7,668 nt of DNA from Trebonia sp. (GCA_030038035.1 JASHPP010000224.1:1-7668), one strand, 5' to 3'. Positions 1 through 5,091 are shown, counted from the stretch's first letter. Notes: generated by a model from the sequence alone, not told the origin. Numbers and translations are program-made.

Positions 1-183
1 AAGCGAAACGAGCGGAAAGTTTCTGTTCCCGCCGGTATGGATGTCGCCTGCCATTGCGGCCCTCCCAGGGGTTCCTTCCGTCGTCTGGGTTCCCAGGCAA
101 TCTTCCCATTGGCAACGGCCGGGAACCAAGGGGCATATGCGCTTTGGTCCGGGCGGTCGCGAGTCTTGGTACAGTTAGTGGCT
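1..183. other. Non-coding stretch upstream of rpsF
   Basis: I see no credible gene here. The open frames crossing it have no ribosome binding site and no recognisable product, and they run into rpsF in the wrong frame. The stretch holds short self-complementary pieces, such as CTGGGTTCCCAG near 84-95 and ACCAA/TTGGT arms around GCATATGC (125-148), plus the promoter candidate listed separately. The end of any preceding gene lies outside the window. Confidence 0.5.
144..175 (+). promoter_or_regulatory. Candidate promoter for the rpsF operon
   Basis: TACAGT at 170-175 fits the actinobacterial TANNNT -10 pattern and would start transcription near 182, just before the first leader hairpin at 184. 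The nearest -35-like hexamer is TTGGTC (144-149), but its 20-nt spacer is long. A second -35-like hexamer, TTGGCA (109-114), has no good -10 partner. The call rests mainly on position and on the -10 match. Confidence 0.3.
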
Positions 184-243
184 GCGGATCGGCGCCATGC
201 TCGCGCCGCGATCCGCACCCTCCTGTCACGGAAAGACCGTGAC
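184..243 (+). promoter_or_regulatory. Structured rpsF 5' leader, possible S6:S18 autoregulatory RNA
   Basis: Two strong hairpins precede rpsF. The first has a 7-bp outer stem GCGGATC (184-190)/GATCCGC (210-216), a 2-nt bulge on the 3' side (208-209), a 5-bp inner stem GGCGC (191-195)/GCGCC (203-207) and a 7-nt loop. The second is GTCACGG (225-231)/CCGTGAC (237-243) with loop AAAGA. Many bacteria carry an rpsF leader RNA bound by the S6:S18 dimer through a bulged CCG-containing stem, and CCG lies at the bulge here (206-208). Leader position and bulged stem agree with that motif, but I could not align it to the known consensus. The assignment is inference; the hairpins themselves are plain in the sequence. 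Confidence 0.4.
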
Positions 244-274
244 CGCGTCAGTCCAGAGGAGGCACGGGACGCGC

Positions 275-565
275 ATGCGCCACTACGAAATCATGATTAT
301 CCTCGACCCGAACCTTGAGGAGCGCACGGTCCAGCCGTCGCTCGAGGGGTTTCTCAAGGTCGTGACCGGCAACGGCGGCAAGGTCGGCAAGCTTGACATC
401 TGGGGGAAGCGCCGGCTTTCCTACCCGATCGACAAGAAGCCGGAAGGCATCTACGCGGTCGTCGACCTGACCGCGGAGCCGGCAACCGTCCAGGAACTGG
501 ACCGGCAGCTCAACCTCAACGAGGCAGTGCTGCGCACCAAGGTCCTGCGGCCGGAGCACCGCTGA
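275..565 (+). CDS. rpsF: 30S ribosomal protein S6
   Basis: This is the small-subunit protein that pairs with S18 on the 16S rRNA platform. The 96-residue product has the S6 hallmarks: N-terminal [13 protein letters not shown], central [10 protein letters not shown] with the DKKPEGIY segment, and a C-terminal stretch ending in [12 protein letters not shown]. The length is typical for the family. The ATG at 275 is chosen because S6 homology begins exactly there and AGAGGAGG (255-262) lies 12 nt upstream. An upstream in-frame ATG at 197 would add 26 unrelated residues. ssb starts 39 nt after the stop, and the gene leads the rpsF-ssb-rpsR-rplI cluster. A structured leader upstream may mediate feedback by S6:S18. 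Confidence 0.97.
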   Translation: MRHYEIMIILDPNLEERTVQPSLEGFLKVVTGNGGKVGKLDIWGKRRLSYPIDKKPEGIYAVVDLTAEPATVQELDRQLNLNEAVLRTKVLRPEHR

Positions 566-604
566 TCCACTCAGCCAACCTCGTTAGCGACCGGGAGTAG
601 TCCG

Positions 605-1093
605 ATGGCGGCAGGAGATACCCAGATCACGGTCGTCGGCAACCTCGTCGACGACCCCGAACTCCGGTTCACCCCGGCCGGGCAGCCGGTGGCGCGGTTC
701 CGGGTCGCCTCGACACCGCGGTTCCGCGACAACGCGAGCGGTGAGTGGAAGGACGGCGACAGCCTCTTCCTCACCTGCAACGTGTGGCGGCAGGCTGCGG
801 AGCACGTGGCCGAGAGCCTGCAGCGCGGGATGCGAGTGATCGTGTCCGGGCGGCTGCGGCAGCGGACGTACGAGACCAAGGAAGGCGAGAAGCGGACCGT
901 GTACGAGGTCGAGGTCGACGACGTCGGCCCGTCGCTGCGGAACGCCTCCGCCGAGGTCAAGCGGGCCAACCGGAGCGGCGGGCAGGGCGGCGGCTCTGGG
1001 TACGGCGGGCAGGGCTCGTCAGGCGGCAGCCGGGCCGAGGCCGACCCGTGGGCCTCCGACTCGGGCGGCTACTCCGACGAACCACCGTTCTAA
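605..1093 (+). CDS. ssb: Single-stranded DNA-binding protein
   Basis: SSB coats single-stranded DNA in replication and repair and recruits partners through its C-terminal tip. The 162-residue protein has an N-terminal OB fold (about residues 4-110, opening with [21 protein letters not shown], with [21 protein letters not shown] in the middle). A glycine/serine-rich linker (about 120-148) follows, and the acidic tip ends in DEPPF. The ATG at 605 has GGAG (594-597) 7 nt upstream. Placement between rpsF and rpsR is the usual arrangement. Nothing suggests truncation; the linker is moderate in length. A tandem 83-bp repeat begins 2 nt after the stop codon, so the 3' end of the message is unusual. 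Confidence 0.97.
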   Translation: MAAGDTQITVVGNLVDDPELRFTPAGQPVARFRVASTPRFRDNASGEWKDGDSLFLTCNVWRQAAEHVAESLQRGMRVIVSGRLRQRTYETKEGEKRTVYEVEVDDVGPSLRNASAEVKRANRSGGQGGGSGYGGQGSSGGSRAEADPWASDSGGYSDEPPF

Positions 1094-1095
1094 GA

Positions 1096-1263
1096 GGATT
1101 AACCCAGAGCAAGATCCCCGGAGCACGTGCGCCGTTAGGCGCAGCCGGGGGGTTCGGGGGGTCGTCCCCCCGGGCTAGGTGGATTAACCCAGAGCAAGAT
1201 CCCCGGAGCACGTGCGCCGTTAGGCGCAGCCGGGGGGTTCGGGGGGTCGTCCCCCCGGGCTAG
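1096..1263. repeat. Perfect 83-bp tandem duplication with hairpin-forming palindromes
   Basis: The 83 bases at 1096-1178 recur without a mismatch at 1181-1263 (period 85, with 2 nt GT between copies). Each copy runs from GGATTAACCC to CGGGCTAG. Each holds the 8-bp palindrome GCACGTGC (1123-1130), a hairpin TGCGCC/GGCGCA with loop GTTA (1128-1143), and a strong hairpin CGGGGGG (1155-1161)/CCCCCCG (1166-1172) with loop TCGT. The array fills nearly all of the space between the ssb stop and the rpsR translation signals. No protein is supported in it. It could be a REP-like or small mobile palindromic element, a transcription attenuator, or a recent slippage duplication. The sequence alone does not decide. 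Confidence 0.93.
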
Positions 1264-1274
1264 CAAACTACCAT

Positions 1275-1289
1275 CCCCGCGATGCGGGG
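1275..1289 (+). promoter_or_regulatory. Hairpin just upstream of the rpsR ribosome binding site
   Basis: CCCCGC (1275-1280) and GCGGGG (1284-1289) form a 6-bp all-G/C stem with a 3-nt GAT loop, ending 7 nt before the AAGGAG (1297-1302) that serves rpsR. It may be an RNA processing site, a stabiliser of the rpsR-rplI message, or an attenuation element. There is no U-tract, so it is not a classical terminator. The function is unproven. Confidence 0.4.
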
Positions 1290-1309
1290 CTCTGCTAAGG
1301 AGCACCATG

Positions 1310-1546
1310 ATGGCCAAGCCAGCACTGCGCAAGCCGAAGAAGAAGGTCTGCGTGTTCTGCCAGGAGCGGATCACCTATGTCGACTACAAGGACACGGGCC
1401 TGCTCCGCAAGTACATCTCCGACCGCGGCAAGATCCGCGCCCGCCGGGTGACCGGGAATTGCACCAGGCACCAGCGCGACGTCGCGACCGCGATCAAGAA
1501 CGCCCGCGAGATGGCGCTGCTCCCGTACACGAGCACGGCTCGCTGA
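1310..1546 (+). CDS. rpsR: 30S ribosomal protein S18 (zinc-ribbon type)
   Basis: S18 binds the 16S rRNA platform next to S6. The 78-residue product opens [19 protein letters not shown] and contains the S18 signature [18 protein letters not shown], then [21 protein letters not shown], and ends in [11 protein letters not shown]. The paired cysteines CVFC together with C and H in GNCTRH look like the zinc-binding form common in actinomycetes. There are two adjacent ATGs, at 1307 and 1310. I chose 1310 because AAGGAG (1297-1302) is then 7 nt away and the product starts with the usual MAKP; 1307 would leave only 4 nt. rplI follows after 17 nt and is surely co-transcribed. Confidence 0.96.
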   Translation: MAKPALRKPKKKVCVFCQERITYVDYKDTGLLRKYISDRGKIRARRVTGNCTRHQRDVATAIKNAREMALLPYTSTAR

Positions 1547-1563
1547 GCAGGGGAGGACGACCG

Positions 1564-2025
1564 ATGTCTCGCAAGCAGATGAAGCTGATCCTCACCCAGG
1601 AGGTCGGCGGCCTCGGAGCGCCCGGTGACGTGGTGGACGTGGCCCCCGGCTACGGGCGGAACTACCTGCTTCCCCGCGGGTTCGCGATGCAGTGGACGCG
1701 CGGTGCGGAAAAGCAGGTCGAACTGATCAAGCGGGCCCGCGCGGCCCGCGAGATCCGCACCCTCGAGGACGCCCAGGCGGCGGCCGGGCGGCTGGAGAAG
1801 CTGACCGTTCGGCTGACGCGGCGCGCCGGGTCGAACGGGCGGCTGTTCGGGTCGGTGGGGGCGTCCGACATCGCGGCGGCGGTCCGCGAGGCCGGGGGTC
1901 CTGAGGTCGACAGGCGCAAGATCGTGGTTCCCGACCCGATCAAGTCGGCCGGGTCGCACCGCGTGCAGGTCCGGCTGCACCCCGATGTGAGCGCCAACGT
2001 CACCGTCGAGATCACGGCAGGCTGA
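1564..2025 (+). CDS. rplI: 50S ribosomal protein L9
   Basis: L9 is the elongated two-domain protein on the side of the large subunit. The 153-residue product has the N-terminal domain KLILTQEVGGLGAPGDVVDV with the GYGRNYLLPRGFA signature, a connecting helix rich in Ala/Arg/Glu, and a C-terminal domain with GRLFGSVGASDIAAAV and ending VTVEITAG. The ATG at 1564 has GGAGG (1552-1556) at a spacing of 7 nt. This gives a five-residue MSRKQ extension before the more usual MKLIL start at 1579, which lacks such spacing. A DnaA-box-like 9-mer overlaps the stop codon. Confidence 0.96.
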   Translation: MSRKQMKLILTQEVGGLGAPGDVVDVAPGYGRNYLLPRGFAMQWTRGAEKQVELIKRARAAREIRTLEDAQAAAGRLEKLTVRLTRRAGSNGRLFGSVGASDIAAAVREAGGPEVDRRKIVVPDPIKSAGSHRVQVRLHPDVSANVTVEITAG

Positions 2026-2082
2026 TCCACAGCCGTGCGCTGGTTTCCCACAGCCCGCTCCACAGGGTCGGCTGTGTCCACA
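2023..2082 (+). promoter_or_regulatory. DnaA-box-like 9-mers at the end of rplI
   Basis: TGATCCACA (2023-2031) differs from TTATCCACA at one position. GTGTCCACA (2074-2082) differs from TTGTCCACA at one position. TTTCCCACA (2044-2052) and CGCTCCACA (2056-2064) are weaker matches. All point in the same direction. They extend the cluster in front of dnaB, though part of this count could be chance. Confidence 0.35.
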
Positions 2083-2100
2083 CCCGCCTGGCCGGCGGTG
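2081..2100. terminator. Candidate terminator between convergent rplI and the minus-strand gene
   Basis: CACCCGCC (2081-2088) pairs with GGCGGTG (2094-2100) around loop TGGCC, giving 7 bp with one bulged C. It lies between the stop of rplI and the stop of the convergent minus-strand gene at 2105, where a two-way terminator is expected. No U-tract follows, which is common for actinobacterial terminators but weakens the call. Confidence 0.35.
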
Positions 2101-2104
2101 CGCC

Positions 2105-2308
2105 TCATCCCGGTGGCGTGCTGTCGGCTGGTGCCGTGTAGTGCTCCGTGCGCCTGGCCAGCTCGGGGTCGAGAGCGCTGACCATCAGCCAGAGATCCGC
2201 TATCCGCGCGGCCAGTTCCTGGCTGCTCGCATCCCCCTGCGCGTCGCTGGCTAGCTGGTCAATCGCTTCCGCGATCCGGTCGATCGCGTCCCCCGTGATC
2301 GAACACAC
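2105..2308 (-). CDS. Small hypothetical protein, probably leaderless
   Basis: The 67-residue product is predicted to be mainly helical and charged, with ITGDAIDRIAEAIDQLAS, then ELAARIADLWLMVSALDPEL, and a loose Pro/Thr tail. No transmembrane segment, signal peptide or catalytic motif is visible. I do not recognise a named family; the DPELARR ending resembles small actinobacterial proteins of unknown function. G/C at third codon positions is as high as in neighbouring genes, which supports real coding. The frame stays open upstream to 2425 but has no ATG, GTG or TTG except the GTG at 2308. There is no ribosome binding site, but TATGCT (2320-2315 on this strand) lies 6 nt before the GTG, as expected for a leaderless transcript. 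The gene converges on rplI. Confidence 0.6.
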   Translation of the reverse strand: MCSITGDAIDRIAEAIDQLASDAQGDASSQELAARIADLWLMVSALDPELARRTEHYTAPADSTPPG

Positions 2309-2314
2309 GCGCGA

Positions 2315-2320
2315 AGCATA
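2315..2320 (-). promoter_or_regulatory. -10 element for a leaderless transcript
   Basis: TATGCT on the minus strand matches TANNNT and ends 6 nt before the GTG at 2308, so transcription should begin at or very near the start codon. No good -35 hexamer is seen 17-19 nt upstream, which is usual for actinobacterial leaderless promoters. Confidence 0.4.
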
Positions 2321-2450
2321 GCGGAGCAGGCCGGGCTGGCGCAGCCGCTCGGCCGTGCTGCCCGCCTGGCGCCTGACCGGACGCTGCCACAGCCGGCACT
2401 GCTCGTTCGGAATAGGGGAAAGACCCTAGCCGCCCACCGTGCCGCACCCT

Positions 2451-2670
2451 TTTTCCACAGGCAAGCGGATGCGCGTTGTGGAATGTGACTGTGGATATCG
2501 GGCCAGAGAAAATCCGCCAGGTTTTTCTCCTGCACACCTTGTGGAATCCGTCCTCGCAGGTAACTGGTGCCTTTCGGGGGGCCGCGGCCTGGGCTGGTCC
2601 ACAGGAAACTCCACTGGCTGCGCACAGGTTGGCCGGGGTTAACCGACCTGTTCTCTACAGGTTATCCACA
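2451..2670. promoter_or_regulatory. Cluster of DnaA-box-like 9-mers upstream of dnaB
   Basis: TTATCCACA at 2662-2670 is a perfect DnaA box. TTTTCCACA (2451-2459) differs at one position, TGGTCCACA (2595-2603) differs from TTGTCCACA at one position, and 2490-2498 read on the minus strand is ATATCCACA, also one mismatch. Weaker TGTGGAA cores lie at 2477 and 2540. DnaA is the bacterial initiator and also a transcription factor, so these could control dnaB or titrate DnaA. The actinobacterial origin itself normally lies between dnaA and dnaN, neither of which is here. Binding is inferred from sequence only. Confidence 0.55.
2624..2651. repeat. Imperfect inverted repeat beside the perfect DnaA box
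   Basis: ACAGGTTGG (2624-2632) pairs with CCGACCTGT (2643-2651) over 9 positions with one T-G wobble, around a 10-nt loop containing GGTTAA. It ends 10 nt before the TTATCCACA at 2662. It may be a protein-binding dyad or a hairpin; the function is unknown. Confidence 0.4.
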
Positions 2671-2678
2671 GGGTGGTG

Positions 2679-2707
2679 TTGGCGGGTGCCGCCGTGTCCG
2701 CCAGAAT
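2679..2707 (+). promoter_or_regulatory. Candidate dnaB promoter
   Basis: TTGGCG (2679-2684) and CAGAAT (2702-2707) are spaced by 17 nt and resemble sigma-70-type -35 and -10 hexamers. Transcription would start near 2714, leaving a leader of about 64 nt before the GTG. The perfect DnaA box ends 8 nt upstream of the -35, a reasonable position for a regulator. Confidence 0.4.
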
Positions 2708-2777
2708 GTCAGAGCCCTTCGATAAGACGGTGTCTGTGCGGGGGTGAGCCCATTACTGCTGGGGGAGGTGGCGTCGG

Positions 2778-4931
2778 GTGAGCGTGGCCGAACTGGCGCA
2801 GCGGGGCGAGGAATTCGAGCGGATGCCGCCGCACGACGTCGCCGCCGAGCAATGCGTTCTCGGGGGAATGCTGCTGTCTAAGGACGCGATCTCGGACGTG
2901 CTCGAGGTCATCAGGCCCGTCGACCACTACAGGCCCGCGCACCAGATCGTGCACGAGGCGATCCTCGACCTGTACGCGCGCGGCGAGCCCGCGGACCCGA
3001 TCACGGTGGCCAACGAGCTCACCAGGCGGGGCGAGCTGGCCCGGATCGGCGGCGCCCCGTACCTGCACACGCTGATCGCGTCCGTGCCGACGGCCGCCAA
3101 CGCCGGCTACTACGCGCGGATCGTCAGGGAGCGGGCGATCCTGCGGCGGCTGGTGGAGGCCGGGACGCGGATCGTGCAACTCGGCTACGCGGGCGACGGG
3201 GACGCCGACGAGCTTGTGGACAGGGCGCAGGCGGAGGTGTTTTCTGTCACCGACCGGCGGATCGCCGAGGACTACCACTCGCTGTCTGAGATCATGCCGG
3301 GCGCGCTGGAGGAGATCGAGGCGATCAGCGCGCACGGCGGGGGGATCACGGGCGTGCCGACCGGGTTCACCGACCTGGACACGCTGACCAACGGCCTGCA
3401 CCCGGGCCAGATGGTCGTGATCGCGGCCCGCCCCGCGGTCGGCAAGGCGCTCGCGCTCGACACCCCGCTGGCCACTCCGGGCGGGTGGACGACGATGGGA
3501 CAGGTGCGGACCGGCGACGCGCTGGTGGGCGCGGACGGCAGGCCGACCCGGGTGATCGCCGTGACCGAGGTCATGCGCGGGCGGCCGTGCTTTCAGGTGG
3601 AGTTCTCCGACGGGGAGGTGATCGTCGCCGACGAAGGCCACCAGTGGCTCACCTGGACGTCGCACGCCGCGGGCTTCGTGCCGCCCCAGGTCGTGACGAC
3701 GGGACAGCTGGCCGCGGCGCTGAGCTGCCCGGCTCCCGGCGGGCGATCCCGGTACGCGATAGCCATGCCGCGACCCCTTGACCTGCCCGCGGCCGACCTG
3801 CCCGTGCCCCCGTACGCGCTTGGCGCCGCGCTCGCCGGCCGGGTCATGGCCGGCCGGGTGCTTGCGGGCGGCGTCGCGGCGGGCGGCGTCGCGGCGGGCG
3901 GGGGGCCCGGGCGCATCCCGCCCAGGTACCTGCGGGCGAGCGCCGCCCAGCGCCGGGAGCTCCTCGCCGGCCTGCTTGGCGTGGACCGGGTGACCGGACC
4001 GGCGCGACTGACGCTGCCGAGCGAGGCGCTCGCGGCCGACGTGCGCGAGCTGATCCACAGCCTCGGCTTCCAGTCCACCACGGCCACCGGATCGCCGGGA
4101 CGCCACGTGGTCCGCTTCACCGACGCGCTGCCCTGGCGGTACGTCGTCGCGGTCAGGCCGGTGGCGTCCGTCCCCGTGCGCTGCGTGCAGGTGGACAGCG
4201 CCGACCACCTGTACCTGGCCGGCCGCGCCATGATCCCGACGCACAACTCCGCGCTGGCCCTCGACTTCGCGCGCTCGGCGAGCATCAGGCACCAGCTGCC
4301 GACGGTGCTGTTCAGCCTGGAGATGGGGCGCAACGAGATCACGATGCGGCTGCTGTCCGCGGAGGCGCGGGTGCCGATGCACGTCATGCGCACCGGCCAG
4401 ATGAGCGACGACGACTGGGCCAGGCTGGCCAGGCGGATGAGCGAGGTCGCGGACGCGCCGCTGTTCATCGACGACTCGCCGAACATGTCGCTGATGGAGA
4501 TCAGGGCCAAATGCCGTCGGCTCAAGCAGCGATACGACCTGAAGCTGGTCATCATCGACTACCTGCAGCTGATGTCTTCGGCCCGGCGGGTGGAGAACCG
4601 GCAGCAGGAGGTGTCGGAGTTCTCCCGGTCGCTGAAGCTGCTCGCCAAGGAACTCGACGTCCCCGTGGTAGCGCTTTCCCAGCTCAACCGCGGTCCTGAG
4701 CAGCGGCAGGACAAGAAGCCCATGCTTTCTGACCTGCGTGAAAGCGGTTCTATCGAACAGGATAGCGACGTGGTGATCCTGTTGCACCGCGAGGACCACT
4801 ACGAGCCTGAGTCAGCGCGGGCGGGCGAGGCGGACCTGATCATCGCCAAGCACAGGAACGGGCCGACCGCGACCGTGACGGTGGCCTTCCAAGGCCACTA
4901 CAGCCGCTTCGTGGACATGGCGCCGTCCTGA
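2778..4931 (+). CDS. dnaB: Replicative DNA helicase DnaB, intein-containing precursor
   Basis: DnaB is the hexameric helicase that unwinds DNA at the fork. The 717-residue precursor contains a 267-residue intein; the spliced helicase would have 450 residues, normal for the family. The N-terminal domain (about residues 16-120) opens with PHDVAAEQCVLGGMLLSKDAI. The RecA-like ATPase domain begins near TGVPTGFTDLDTLTNGL (about 191). Its Walker A loop ARPAVGK ends at Lys223 and resumes with Ser491 after the intein. Walker B is LVIIDYLQLM with Asp594, and SQLNRGPE and RESGSIEQDSDVV follow. The GTG at 2778 (MSVAE) has GGGGGAGG (2761-2768) 9 nt upstream. The second insertion site used by other DnaB inteins, RESG/SIEQ, is uninterrupted, but codons around it are unusual. 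Confidence 0.96.
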   Translation: MSVAELAQRGEEFERMPPHDVAAEQCVLGGMLLSKDAISDVLEVIRPVDHYRPAHQIVHEAILDLYARGEPADPITVANELTRRGELARIGGAPYLHTLIASVPTAANAGYYARIVRERAILRRLVEAGTRIVQLGYAGDGDADELVDRAQAEVFSVTDRRIAEDYHSLSEIMPGALEEIEAISAHGGGITGVPTGFTDLDTLTNGLHPGQMVVIAARPAVGKALALDTPLATPGGWTTMGQVRTGDALVGADGRPTRVIAVTEVMRGRPCFQVEFSDGEVIVADEGHQWLTWTSHAAGFVPPQVVTTGQLAAALSCPAPGGRSRYAIAMPRPLDLPAADLPVPPYALGAALAGRVMAGRVLAGGVAAGGVAAGGGPGRIPPRYLRASAAQRRELLAGLLGVDRVTGPARLTLPSEALAADVRELIHSLGFQSTTATGSPGRHVVRFTDALPWRYVVAVRPVASVPVRCVQVDSADHLYLAGRAMIPTHNSALALDFARSASIRHQLPTVLFSLEMGRNEITMRLLSAEARVPMHVMRTGQMSDDDWARLARRMSEVADAPLFIDDSPNMSLMEIRAKCRRLKQRYDLKLVIIDYLQLMSSARRVENRQQEVSEFSRSLKLLAKELDVPVVALSQLNRGPEQRQDKKPMLSDLRESGSIEQDSDVVILLHREDHYEPESARAGEADLIIAKHRNGPTATVTVAFQGHYSRFVDMAPS
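3447..4247 (+). other. Class 3 intein in the DnaB P-loop, with a degenerate homing endonuclease
   Basis: The intein is a self-splicing segment of 267 residues between Lys223 and Ser491 of the precursor. Block A reads ALALDTPLATPGGWTTMG, so residue 1 is Ala and not Cys or Ser. Block B is VADEGHQWLT with His65 and Trp67, and Asp62 stands where the usual TxxH threonine would be. Block F is VRCVQVDSADHLYLAG with Cys246, and block G is IPTHN followed by Ser+1, with Thr265, His266 and Asn267. Trp at B:12, Cys at F:4 and Thr at G:5 are the class 3 triplet, in which the block F Cys replaces the missing N-terminal nucleophile. The middle part is a worn LAGLIDADG region: LLAGLLGVDR (172-181) and PYALGAALAG (122-131) have lost key residues. 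Endonuclease activity is unlikely. Confidence 0.93.
3831..3905 (+). repeat. Five 15-bp repeats inside the intein (pentapeptide run)
   Basis: Five in-frame 15-nt units encode LAGRV, MAGRV, LAGGV, AAGGV and AAGGG (precursor residues 352-376). The third to fifth units are almost identical in DNA: a 15-nt period starting at 3864 repeats exactly twice and then partly. The run sits where the first LAGLIDADG helix and following domain of a homing endonuclease should be, so slippage expansion seems to have replaced or overwritten that domain. Confidence 0.85.
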
Positions 4932-5061
4932 ACTCGACGGTGGAGCCTGACCGTGGCCAGGGCCGCGAAGACGCCGGGCGGCGGCACCAGCATTCCGGCG
5001 GCGTGTTCCCACATCCTTCGTCCGTCCTTGCCGGCTGCCCGCAAGTGCTGGCGGTGCCAGG

Positions 5062-5067
5062 TTGACA
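5062..5067 (+). promoter_or_regulatory. Candidate -35 hexamer of the arsR operon
   Basis: TTGACA is a perfect -35 match. The matching -10 is unclear: CGATAT (5088-5093) would give a 20-nt spacer and TATAAC (5091-5096) a 23-nt spacer, both long. TATTAA (5105-5110) is another -10 candidate lacking a good -35. All -10 candidates touch or lie within the inverted repeat operator. Confidence 0.4.
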
Positions 5068-5091
5068 ACGAAGCAGGGCCGGGGACACGAT

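Larger units (their letters stand above)
2309..2777. other. Non-coding region ahead of dnaB
   Basis: About 470 bases without a convincing gene on the plus strand. Open frames here have poor codon bias and no known product. The region contains the DnaA-box-like 9-mers, a hairpin GAGAAAA (2506-2512)/TTTTCTC (2523-2529) in a relatively A/T-rich patch, the palindrome GGCCGCGGCC (2580-2589), a 9-bp hairpin at 2624-2651 and a candidate dnaB promoter. The length and content suggest a regulatory rather than a coding role. Confidence 0.55.

Noticed and set aside
197..274. An in-frame ATG at 197 giving rpsF a 26-residue extension
   Set aside because: S6 homology starts at MRHYEIM (275), the ribosome binding site AGAGGAGG serves 275, and the ATG at 197 lies inside the leader hairpin.
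1282..1563. A long open frame upstream of and in frame with rplI that covers rpsR
   Set aside because: It is the shifted frame of rpsR; the L9 start at 1564 has its own well-spaced ribosome binding site.
2439..2642. Plus-strand small frame with MRVVECDCG, reminiscent of the start of some small Cys-containing proteins
   Set aside because: The resemblance stops after nine residues, codon bias is poor, there is no ribosome binding site, and the bases are better explained as DnaA-like boxes and intergenic DNA.
2023..2670. The region as the chromosomal origin of replication
   Set aside because: The actinobacterial origin normally lies between dnaA and dnaN, which are absent, and only one perfect box is present. 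A regulatory cluster is the safer reading.
3831..3905. The 15-bp repeat run as a CRISPR array
   Set aside because: The units are contiguous, in frame and coding, without spacers; it is a coding microsatellite in the intein.
2709..4799. A 696-codon open frame on the minus strand opposite dnaB
   Set aside because: It is the antisense image of a GC-rich coding gene: rich in Arg, His, Gly and Pro with no recognisable domain, while the plus strand encodes clear DnaB and intein motifs over the same bases.
4937..4954. ACGGT/ACCGT hairpin after dnaB as a terminator
   Set aside because: The stem is only 5 bp with an 8-nt loop and no U-tract, too weak to annotate.
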